DNA from: a virus
Virus record (IMG/VR): IMGVR_UViG_3300032087_000946
Location: 1 to 22,157 of that record
DNA length: 22,157 nt
Strand: one strand, 5' to 3'
Shown here: in pieces, positions 1 through 4,663 of the stretch
How positions within the stretch are numbered: position 1 is the stretch's first letter
Layout of the letters: each line of letters starts with the position of its first letter
The notes under the pieces: generated by a model
Database searches by the model: none
Seen by the model: only the letters and a program-made list of their open reading frames with translations
What the model was told of the DNA's origin: nothing
Made by a program: the position numbers and the translations under genes

Positions 1-41
1 CGTGATCTGTGGGCTATGCGCAGTAGCGAAAGACGATTTAG

Positions 42-65
42 AGCGCCCTTAGTGGCGCTTTTTTT
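42..65 (+). terminator. Rho-independent terminator
   Basis: A perfect 6-bp GC-rich stem (AGCGCC at 42-47, GGCGCT at 54-59) with a 6-nt loop is followed directly by a T tract to 65. It would end rightward transcription from whatever lies left of the window. A stop codon at 3-5 (TGA) is a possible end for that gene, but too little sequence is present to say. The next gene starts only 12 nt after the T tract, so read-through or a promoter inside the upstream region is needed to express it. Confidence 0.85.
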
Positions 66-77
66 ATGGAGAAAGCA

Positions 78-848
78 ATGAAGCATCTCATTATCCCCGA
101 TACACAGGTAAAACCTGGACACCCGATTGAGCACCTGCGCTGGGCAGGGCAGTATGCGGTAGACAAGAAGCCAGACGTTATTATTCACATCGGGGACCAC
201 TTTGATATGCCCTCGCTGTCGTCATGGGATGTGGGCAAGAAGTCCTTTGCTGGCAGGAGGTACACGGATGATGTCGAGGCAGGGATTGCAGGTATGGAGG
301 CATTCCTAGAGCCTATCCGCACAGAGCAGCAGCGCCTGATTACCAACAAACACAAGCGCTGGAACCCGCGCATGGTGTTCACCCTTGGGAACCATGAGCA
401 ACGGATACAACGTGCTATTGAGGGCGATGAGAAGTTAGAGGGGTTGATTGGCTACCACGACCTGAAGCTAGAGGAGATGGGCTGGGAGGTGTACGACTTC
501 CTCGAGGTGGCAGTGATAGACGGCATTTGCTACTCCCATTACTTTACGTCAGGTATTATGGGCAGACCAGTAGCCAGTGCCCGCAGCATGATGACAAAAA
601 AGATGCAGACCTGCGTTATGGGCCACGTCCAGGACCGAGACATTGCCTATGGCAGGAGAGCAGATGGCACGAATATTATGGGCTTGTTTGCTGGCATATT
701 TTATCAGGGCCACGAGGATTACCTTACCCCGCAAACTAATTTGTCATGGCGGGGAATCTGGATGTTGCACGAGGTGGCAGACGGTGGATGCGATGAGCTG
801 CCAGTCAGCCTAAATTATCTACGCAAGAAATACGGAGGCAAACAATGA
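78..848 (+). CDS. calcineurin-like metallophosphoesterase
   Basis: A 256-residue protein of the metallophosphoesterase superfamily, which uses two metal ions to hydrolyse phosphomono- or diesters; its substrate in phages of this kind is not established. Family motifs visible are PDTQ (residues 7-10, metal-binding Asp8), GDHFD (39-43), GNHE (104-107), a later His in YSHY (about 154) and GHVQ (182-185). The last replaces the usual GHxH, so one metal ligand of the canonical set seems changed. I chose the ATG at 78 rather than the ATG at 66, because a GGAG Shine-Dalgarno sits at 67-70 at the right distance and the first ATG directly abuts a terminator T tract. The stop overlaps the next start (ATGA), so the two genes are probably translationally coupled. 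The superfamily call is firm; the role is unknown. Confidence 0.85.
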   Translation: MKHLIIPDTQVKPGHPIEHLRWAGQYAVDKKPDVIIHIGDHFDMPSLSSWDVGKKSFAGRRYTDDVEAGIAGMEAFLEPIRTEQQRLITNKHKRWNPRMVFTLGNHEQRIQRAIEGDEKLEGLIGYHDLKLEEMGWEVYDFLEVAVIDGICYSHYFTSGIMGRPVASARSMMTKKMQTCVMGHVQDRDIAYGRRADGTNIMGLFAGIFYQGHEDYLTPQTNLSWRGIWMLHEVADGGCDELPVSLNYLRKKYGGKQ

Positions 849-1165
849 GTGAGTGGAAAGAATTGCAGAAAAACCACCCCGCCATAGAGCCACGGCCAGT
901 TTCAACTATGGAAAAAAGCGCCTTGGCAGGGAATGACTCTACCCCGCCAACTGATATGGTCAACCACCCCGCCCACTATCAAGGCGAGATCGAATGCATC
1001 GATGCGATCGAAGCGAGTATGTCGAAGGAGGCTTTTGCGGGTCATTGCAAAGCATGCGCGATTAAGTACTTGTGGCGCTATCAGCAAAAGGGAGGCGTTG
1101 AATCACTCCAAAAGGCGCAATGGTACCTATCTAGGCTCATAGACACCGAAAAAAAGGCCCTGTAA
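845..1165 (+). CDS. DUF3310 family protein
   Basis: A 106-residue protein. The N-terminal 35 or so residues look disordered and Pro/Ser rich. From about residue 38 it carries the DUF3310 signature: NHPAHY, then IECIDAIE, then the KYLWRY block and a C-terminal QKAQWYL helix. DUF3310 proteins are common in tailed phages, usually among nucleotide-metabolism and replication genes, sometimes fused to nucleotide kinase-like domains; their biochemical role is not settled. The start ATG overlaps the previous stop by 4 nt and has GGAGG at 834-838. It is the last rightward gene before a convergent, leftward cluster. The family assignment rests on the motif block and is fairly sure; no function can be assigned. 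Confidence 0.8.
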   Translation: MSEWKELQKNHPAIEPRPVSTMEKSALAGNDSTPPTDMVNHPAHYQGEIECIDAIEASMSKEAFAGHCKACAIKYLWRYQQKGGVESLQKAQWYLSRLIDTEKKAL

Positions 1166-1215
1166 TCGTTTCTAACGGCGATTAAGGGGTTAAGGGATAC
1201 CTACCTACAGGGTAT

Positions 1216-1240
1216 AAAAAAGCCCCCAATTTAGGAGGCT
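1216..1240 (-). terminator. Rho-independent terminator of the leftward cluster
   Basis: Read on the minus strand, AGCCTCC and GGGGGCT form a 7-bp stem (one T-G wobble) around a 6-nt loop, followed by TTTTT. On the plus strand the same stem carries a C-A mismatch and no T tract, so it works leftward only. It lies 64 nt past the stop of the last leftward gene. The rest of the convergent gap 1166-1303 holds two further weak inverted repeats (TAATCG/CGATTA at 1163-1184 and TGACCC/GGGTCA at 1244-1269), neither followed by a T tract. I see no gene there. Confidence 0.8.
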
Positions 1241-1303
1241 AAGTGACCCTTTTTCGGCCCAGCGGGTCAGACTGGTTTCATAGGAGGAAGGAAGCCCCCT
1301 TGC

Positions 1304-1480
1304 CTAGCTATTTTGCTTTTCCCATAGTTCCGCTAATGTGGATTCTATCAGGTTAAATTGTGCTCCTAGCTCTATGCGCTCTTTGGTGTATTCATCGCCT
1401 GAAATGCAATTTTCTCTGTGAGAGTCCATTGCTTCCCAAACAGCGGTTAACGCCTTTTCTATTTCGGTGGTCATTCTCAT
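1304..1480 (-). CDS. small hypothetical protein, 58 aa
   Basis: A 58-residue protein starting MRMTTEIEKALTAV and ending LWEKQNS. It is hydrophilic, acidic and predicted by eye to be nearly all helical (Glu, Leu, Ala rich), with one Cys (residue 25) and no membrane segment. Its ATG (1480-1478) begins one nucleotide after the stop of the methyltransferase gene upstream (TAAAATG), the tight packing seen throughout this cluster. A GGAG lies inside the end of that upstream gene as a Shine-Dalgarno. An in-frame ATG two codons later is an alternative start. It is the last gene before the leftward terminator. I do not recognise the family; small acidic helical proteins from early phage clusters are often inhibitors of host enzymes, but nothing here shows that. 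Confidence 0.6.
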   Translation of the reverse strand: MRMTTEIEKALTAVWEAMDSHRENCISGDEYTKERIELGAQFNLIESTLAELWEKQNS

Positions 1481-1481
1481 T

Positions 1482-2066
1482 TTATACGCTCCATTGAGAG
1501 GCCATTGCCTCAGCTATTCCAGTGTATGTCTCTGATCTGATTTTCCAGCGATCAGCACTTGGCGGCAGCATGTGTATCCTCTGCGCCTCTTTCTTGGGTA
1601 GTGTGCGCCAAACGTCTTCCACATCGTTTGTGGGCACTAATGGGGGTAGATTGTGAAGCCAAAGCCCTGTTTTTTTGCTTTCGGGGTGGCCAAATTGGTA
1701 CGGCTGTACGTATTGGGTAGGTTTAATGGGTAGTACGCCAACGGGATTCTCAAACGCTACGCGGGGCGCGTGTTTCTTTGCGTGTTCATATAGGGCTAGT
1801 GTCCAATCAATTGAATCTAGGCGGTCTTGATGTTTGGGCATTCCTTTGCCGTACCATCTATTGCCTGACACAGCTAAAGCGGTGCATGGGGGGTGCATAA
1901 TGATCAAATCCCAGCCCTCAGCTATTACGGGCCAACAGTCGCCCGTGTAGTGGTAGTCTGTCAGATTGTCTGAGGGTAACAAGTCGCAGCTCCATGCGTC
2001 ATGACCAAGGACGCGGAAAGCCTCCCTTACCTTCCCGCTGTACTCGCAAGCAATCAATACTTTCAT
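1482..2066 (-). CDS. phage mini cytosine-C5 DNA methyltransferase-like protein
   Basis: A 194-residue Rossmann-type protein resembling the short cytosine-C5 methyltransferase-like proteins of phages. Visible motifs in order are MKVLIACEYSG (1-11, SAM-binding motif I-like, with Glu8-Tyr-Ser-Gly), SCDLLPS (26-32, acidic residue after the second strand), WDLIIMHPPCT (52-62, motif IV with candidate catalytic Cys61) and FENPVG (105-110, motif VI-like, ENP in place of ENV). A recognisable target-recognition domain is missing; the enzyme is about half the length of cellular m5C methyltransferases. It would methylate phage or host cytosines, for example against restriction, but proteins of this type may be divergent and activity is unproven. 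It overlaps the upstream gene by ATGA and lies in the leftward cluster. A second, different mini methyltransferase lies at 4061-4663. Confidence 0.7.
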   Translation of the reverse strand: MKVLIACEYSGKVREAFRVLGHDAWSCDLLPSDNLTDYHYTGDCWPVIAEGWDLIIMHPPCTALAVSGNRWYGKGMPKHQDRLDSIDWTLALYEHAKKHAPRVAFENPVGVLPIKPTQYVQPYQFGHPESKKTGLWLHNLPPLVPTNDVEDVWRTLPKKEAQRIHMLPPSADRWKIRSETYTGIAEAMASQWSV

Positions 2067-2389
2067 GCTGCCACCTCCCCGCCTAACTCGTAAAATTCCT
2101 GCAATGCCGCATTCTGTATTGTGACCTCAGCTAATACGCAGGCATGATGGGCGAATGAGTCGAAACGCTCATATCCGGCGTCGTCGAGTAGTGCCTCCGC
2201 ATCATCTGTGCAGCAGTTAGCGCATAACATGATTGCTTTGTAGGTATAGATGGCGTGTTCACTACTAGCCGCGGCCTGATCAATTAGCTCGTAATGGTCG
2301 CCACCGTGGTTCTTTACTTCCTCAATCGCTTCGAGTGCGATGTCGAGGGCTAGTTGTTTTAGTTCGTAGTCGTTTTTGATGTATTCCAT
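2063..2389 (-). CDS. hypothetical protein, 108 aa
   Basis: A 108-residue acidic protein beginning MEYIKNDYELKQL. It appears mostly helical, with a Cys-rich stretch (LCANCC) in the middle and a His/Cys-containing segment (FAHHACVL) later; no membrane span is seen. I placed the start at 2389 rather than at the ATG at 2431, because GAGGAAC lies 5-12 nt upstream of 2389 while the longer form would add an unlikely 14-residue extension across that Shine-Dalgarno. The stop overlaps the next gene's ATG (ATGA), implying coupled translation with the methyltransferase. The family is unknown; the Cys and His residues could bind metal, but there is no clear zinc-finger spacing. Confidence 0.65.
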   Translation of the reverse strand: MEYIKNDYELKQLALDIALEAIEEVKNHGGDHYELIDQAAASSEHAIYTYKAIMLCANCCTDDAEALLDDAGYERFDSFAHHACVLAEVTIQNAALQEFYELGGEVAA

Positions 2390-2453
2390 GGTCGTTCCTC
2401 TTGTGTGTGTGATTGGTACTAAAAAGCGCACTCAGTGAATGCGCTCTATGGTA

Positions 2454-2633
2454 TCAACCAAAGTAAAAGGTCATTGCGCCGATATAGGACACAACTACTA
2501 GTCCGGCCATTGCATAAAAATAGGCATTGATGCGTCGCTGGTTGCGTTCCTGTTGTTTATCTGCTAGGTATCTAATCGCAATTAATTGCGCCTGTTGGCC
2601 AATGTAATCTGTTGTCTCTATTGTTGTTTGCAT
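2454..2633 (-). CDS. small single-span membrane protein, 59 aa
   Basis: A 59-residue protein starting MQTTIETTDYIGQQAQL. The first 38 residues are polar and helical, ending in a basic stretch (KQQERNQRRINA). A single hydrophobic segment follows (about 39-58, YFYAMAGLVVVSYIGAMTFY) and the protein ends FG. This gives a tail-anchored topology, probably with the charged N-terminal part in the cytoplasm. The ATG is 3 nt past the stop of the gene upstream, with GGAG at a proper distance. It belongs to the leftward, probably early, cluster. It could be a holin-like or membrane-signalling protein, but one-span early phage proteins have many roles and there is no endolysin gene nearby to support lysis. 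The reading frame is clear; the function is unknown. Confidence 0.6.
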   Translation of the reverse strand: MQTTIETTDYIGQQAQLIAIRYLADKQQERNQRRINAYFYAMAGLVVVSYIGAMTFYFG

Positions 2634-2636
2634 TGT

Positions 2637-2927
2637 CTATGCTCCTCTATTGTCACAAAATGTTATTGCATCGGTTAAGCTGGTAAACGAACCCAAATCA
2701 ATTTGCTCAGATTCGTGATCTTCTTCTTGCACGGCCCATATTAATGGCGTTCCATCACCCCAAATGCCAAAGTAAATAATGTGAGTACCGTCGCATATAC
2801 TTGGTACTTCATCACTTGTATACGAAACATCAATCCATTTTTGCTTGCTATCTATTGCAAGTAATTCTTCTTTGTATGCTTCTTTGTCGTCTTTAAAGAA
2901 TTCGCAAGGGTTTAGTGAAATGCTCAT
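2637..2927 (-). CDS. hypothetical protein, 96 aa; first gene of leftward cluster
   Basis: A 96-residue acidic protein beginning MSISLNPCEFFKDDKEAY. It alternates short predicted strands (WIDVSYTS, HIIYFGIWGD, PLIWAVQEE) and ends in a helix (SLTDAITFCDNRG), so it looks like a small alpha/beta fold; there is no signal peptide or membrane span. A strong AGAGGAG Shine-Dalgarno precedes the ATG. It is the first gene after the strong leftward sigma70-like promoter at 2958-2987, with a leader of only about 25 nt, which suits a protein made early by host RNA polymerase. I do not recognise the family. Confidence 0.65.
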   Translation of the reverse strand: MSISLNPCEFFKDDKEAYKEELLAIDSKQKWIDVSYTSDEVPSICDGTHIIYFGIWGDGTPLIWAVQEEDHESEQIDLGSFTSLTDAITFCDNRGA

Positions 2928-2946
2928 TTGTTGTGCTCCTCTGTTT

Positions 2947-2966
2947 AATGAGGTGACACTATATAG
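2947..2966 (+). promoter_or_regulatory. SP6-promoter-like sequence
   Basis: The plus strand reads AATGAGGTGACACTATATAG. The phage SP6 RNA polymerase promoter is ATTTAGGTGACACTATAG; 13 bases in a row (AGGTGACACTATA, 2951-2963) are identical, but the SP6 start G is replaced by T. It points rightward to the terminase and virion genes. Six of the shared bases are also the complement of the leftward TATAGT box, which weakens the case. No second copy was found in the window and no single-subunit RNA polymerase gene is present here. Confidence 0.3.
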
Positions 2967-2986
2967 CTATATGTTTACAAGTGTCA
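2954..2986. repeat. inverted repeats over the divergent control region
   Basis: TGACAC (2954-2959) and GTGTCA (2981-2986) form a 6-bp inverted repeat with a 21-nt spacer. Between them lies a perfect 12-bp palindrome, ATATAGCTATAT (2961-2972). The outer arms overlap the -10 and -35 boxes of the leftward promoter, so a dimeric regulator bound here would control it. The two symmetries are not centred on the same base, so they may be two separate sites. Confidence 0.45.
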
Positions 2987-2987
2987 A
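2958..2987 (-). promoter_or_regulatory. leftward sigma70-type promoter
   Basis: On the minus strand a perfect -35 box TTGACA (2987-2982) is followed by TATAGT after 18 nt (2963-2958) or TATATA after 16 nt (2965-2960). The start of transcription would be near 2951, leaving a short leader with AGAGGAG before the ATG at 2927. No other plausible promoter serves the five leftward genes. The boxes match the host sigma70 consensus, so this cluster is likely read by host polymerase. Confidence 0.7.
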
Positions 2988-3048
2988 ACATGCAAACGTC
3001 TTTTTTTATATCGGTTACTTCTATACGTAGGGGTTTATATGCATTTAA

Positions 3049-3057
3049 TGGTATAAT
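3049..3057 (+). promoter_or_regulatory. rightward extended -10 promoter before small terminase gene
   Basis: TGGTATAAT is a perfect extended -10 element (TGnTATAAT). There is no good -35 box 17 or 18 nt upstream, as is usual for extended -10 promoters. Transcription would start near 3064. The leader contains a direct repeat ATCAAAT at 3061-3067 and 3081-3087, exactly 20 bp apart, and a GGGAG Shine-Dalgarno at 3092-3096. Confidence 0.5.
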
Positions 3058-3105
3058 CTGATCAAATTTTAACCAATATTATCAAATAGTTGGGAGTAAA
3101 GAACT

Positions 3106-3423
3106 ATGAGCAGACCAAAGGGTGCAGTAGGTAAAAACAAACAGTATTTATTGAATCGCCTTAAAGATATGTACGGCGATGATTTCGATCCTGTCATGAA
3201 GATGGCGGCACAAGCTGTGAAGCTGGACAACCTAGCGGACGATGAGCCAAGTGTTACTAATCAGAAAGAATCTATTGCGGCATGGGGAAAGATAGCAGAG
3301 TTTGTTACTCCCAAACTGAAAGCCACAGAACTGACTACAGACTCGGCTCTCACAGTCTCTGTCCAACGCAAACGGTACGATGCCGGCGCCATAGGTAATG
3401 ACACAAGCGATGCCGATAGTTAA
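3106..3423 (+). CDS. putative terminase small subunit
   Basis: A 105-residue protein starting MSRPKGAVGKNKQYLLNRL, with a basic N-terminus, a helical middle (DFDPVMKMAAQAVKL), an acidic loop, a second helical part (KESIAAWGKIAEFVTPKLKA) and a polar, probably disordered tail. The layout resembles short terminase small subunits, which bind the packaging site and regulate the large subunit. Support is mostly positional: it is first in the rightward packaging and virion block, with the large terminase 1.2 kb downstream. An ATG with GGGAG 9 nt upstream fixes the start. It is separated from the large subunit by a repeat array, three tiny genes and a methyltransferase, which is unusual. It could instead be another small DNA-binding protein. 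Confidence 0.5.
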   Translation: MSRPKGAVGKNKQYLLNRLKDMYGDDFDPVMKMAAQAVKLDNLADDEPSVTNQKESIAAWGKIAEFVTPKLKATELTTDSALTVSVQRKRYDAGAIGNDTSDADS

Positions 3424-3435
3424 TCGTCAATACTG

Positions 3436-3524
3436 TATGGATAACCAGGTAAGTAACCTGTGCATAACCCTGTGGATAACCATGTTGATAAGCTGGGGAA
3501 AAGTTGTGCATAACCTGTGGATAA
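3436..3524. repeat. array of six DnaA-box-like repeats
   Basis: Six 9-mers lie in one orientation. TGTGCATAA (3459, 3505) and TGTGGATAA (3471, 3516) are four exact complements of the DnaA box TTATNCACA. TATGGATAA (3436) and TGTTGATAA (3483) each have one mismatch. Start-to-start spacings are 23, 12, 12, 22 and 11 bp, close to one or two helical turns, so the sites face the same side of the DNA. The 60 bp that follow hold a C7 run, a TATATATAT stretch (3559-3567) and an A9 tract (3577-3585), which could unwind easily. The gap 3424-3587 has no convincing gene. It may be a replication origin, a DnaA-titrating or regulatory site, or a packaging site bound by terminase. Confidence 0.75.
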
Positions 3525-3587
3525 GTAGACCCCCCCTTCCGAGGCGCGTGACGTGTTGTATATATATGTCCCCCGCAAAAAAAAATT

Positions 3588-3791
3588 ATGACAGTTACTA
3601 AGATACGCCCCGACATAGAAGATGCCATAGAAGACGCTACAAAGCATTCTAAGGACCATATACTGATAGTGGTAGAGGATAGTGGGGTTAGCTTCAAAAG
3701 CTCCTTAAACGACAAAAACAGCGTATTCTACATTGAATTATGTAAACAATTGATATTAGAGGACTGGCTATGTGGGAACAGTACCAAATAG
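3588..3791 (+). CDS. hypothetical protein, 67 aa
   Basis: A 67-residue protein beginning MTVTKIRPDIEDAIEDATK, with a helix, a strand (HILIVVEDSG), a polar loop and a final helix (VFYIELCKQLILEDWL). The family is not recognised. The ATG has no Shine-Dalgarno; it follows an A9 tract at 3577-3585, which may act as an A-rich ribosomal protein S1 site. Upstream reading in frame stops at 3549-3551 with no other ATG or GTG, so this start is the only ordinary one. It overlaps the next gene by 22 nt. The run of nine A could also allow polymerase slippage, but it lies outside the coding part. Existence as a gene is likely, because it fills the space and the next genes chain onto it. Confidence 0.5.
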   Translation: MTVTKIRPDIEDAIEDATKHSKDHILIVVEDSGVSFKSSLNDKNSVFYIELCKQLILEDWLCGNSTK

Positions 3792-3952
3792 ACGACACTG
3801 AGTCTGAGGTAATTGAAGCCTTTATAGAAGCATTGTTAGACAGGGATGCCATTGCGATGCGTGAAGTGGTATATTTAGTTGGTGACTTCATAGAGGATAT
3901 GTACGATGGGCCAGAGTCTAGTACACAAGCTGGAGAAGAAAGACAGGGATAG
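3770..3952 (+). CDS. hypothetical acidic protein, 60 aa
   Basis: A 60-residue, very acidic protein beginning MWEQYQIDDTESEVIEAFIE. Nearly the whole of residues 10-45 looks like amphipathic helix, and the tail is polar. AGAGGAC lies about 8 nt before the ATG, so initiation is well supported even though the start is 22 nt inside the previous gene. Its last 47 nt overlap the next small gene in another frame. The family is unknown; the acidity and small size recall DNA-mimic or inhibitor proteins, but nothing more specific can be seen. Confidence 0.5.
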   Translation: MWEQYQIDDTESEVIEAFIEALLDRDAIAMREVVYLVGDFIEDMYDGPESSTQAGEERQG

Positions 3953-4064
3953 GCACTTCCCTGAGTCTAATGGTGGTAAGGGCAGCCATGCCCGTAAGTC
4001 TGACAAGAAGACTAGAGAAGCCTTTAAGAAGGGCTATGACGCTATAGATTGGACTAAGAAATGA
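3906..4064 (+). CDS. small basic hypothetical protein, 52 aa
   Basis: A 52-residue, strongly basic protein starting MGQSLVHKLEKKDRDRHF and ending GYDAIDWTKK, with a Gly/Lys-rich centre (SNGGKGSHARKSDKK). AGAGGAT at 3892-3898 gives a good Shine-Dalgarno for its ATG, although the first 47 nt are also coding for the preceding acidic protein in another frame. Its stop overlaps the methyltransferase start (ATGA), fitting coupled translation. The charge suggests nucleic-acid binding, or pairing with the acidic protein encoded just before it; both are guesses. No family is recognised. Confidence 0.55.
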   Translation: MGQSLVHKLEKKDRDRHFPESNGGKGSHARKSDKKTREAFKKGYDAIDWTKK

Positions 4065-4663
4065 GAGTGTTAAACTTATATGCTGGATTGGGCGGCAACC
4101 GTAAACTATGGGATGGGTGCGAAGTTGTGGCCGTAGAAAGCCACGAAAAGATAGCTGAAGTCTATCAGCGTCTACACCCTAACGACACCGTGATCGTCGG
4201 AGATGCCCATGAATACCTACGACAACACTTTAGGGACTTTGATTTCATCTGGTCTAGCCCTCCATGCCCGACACACTCCAAAATGGCAAAGGCTACACGC
4301 CACAAAAACCGCAACTATCCCGATATGTCTCTGTATCAAGAGATATTATTCCTACAGCATTTTTACAAGGGAAACTGGGTGGTTGAAAACGTAAAGCCAT
4401 TTTATGACTTTTTGGTTGAGCCTACTGTTACTGTTGGCCGTCACTGCTTTTGGTCTAACTTTGACTTTAAAGCTGATGATGTTAAGCGCCCCGACAACTT
4501 TATTAATCTAGCTAATCTAGCCGGTAAACGCGCCTTAATGGATTGGCTTGATATACACTATGAGGAGAACATCTACTACAAGGGGAATCATTGCCCTGCG
4601 CAGATTCTCAGGAATTGTGTACACCCTAAACTTGGGCTTCAGATATACGAGCAAGCTATATGA
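4061..4663 (+). CDS. phage mini cytosine-C5 DNA methyltransferase
   Basis: A 200-residue enzyme that should transfer a methyl group from SAM to C5 of cytosine. Motifs in order are NLYAGLGG (5-12, SAM-binding motif I), the acidic end of strand 2 (VVAVES, Glu26), VGDAHEY (46-52, motif III), WSSPPCPTHS (64-73, motif IV with catalytic Cys69), VVENVKP (107-113, motif VI), GRHCFWSNF (motif VIII-like) and a C-terminal RNCVHPKLGLQIYEQ (motif X-like). It is roughly half the usual length and has almost no target-recognition domain, as in known short phage enzymes. ATGA overlaps join it to both neighbours, so it is co-translated with the large terminase; methylation of packaged or replicating DNA is a reasonable inference. 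It differs clearly from the leftward methyltransferase at 1482-2066. Confidence 0.8.
   Translation: MRVLNLYAGLGGNRKLWDGCEVVAVESHEKIAEVYQRLHPNDTVIVGDAHEYLRQHFRDFDFIWSSPPCPTHSKMAKATRHKNRNYPDMSLYQEILFLQHFYKGNWVVENVKPFYDFLVEPTVTVGRHCFWSNFDFKADDVKRPDNFINLANLAGKRALMDWLDIHYEENIYYKGNHCPAQILRNCVHPKLGLQIYEQAI

Noticed and set aside
66-77. Upstream ATG of the phosphoesterase frame at 66.
   Set aside because: It abuts the terminator T tract and leaves no ribosome binding site; GGAG at 67-70 serves the ATG at 78.
1244-1269. Inverted repeat TGACCC/GGGTCA in the convergent gap as a rightward terminator for the DUF3310 gene.
   Set aside because: The loop is long and no T tract follows on the plus strand; only the leftward terminator at 1216-1240 is convincing.
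3398-3601. Open frame of 67 codons across the DnaA-box array, plus the longer minus-strand frames at 3350-3715 and 3420-3659.
   Set aside because: They translate the repeats and homopolymer runs, overlap better supported genes, and lack a Shine-Dalgarno; the lack of stops comes from the repeated 9-mers.
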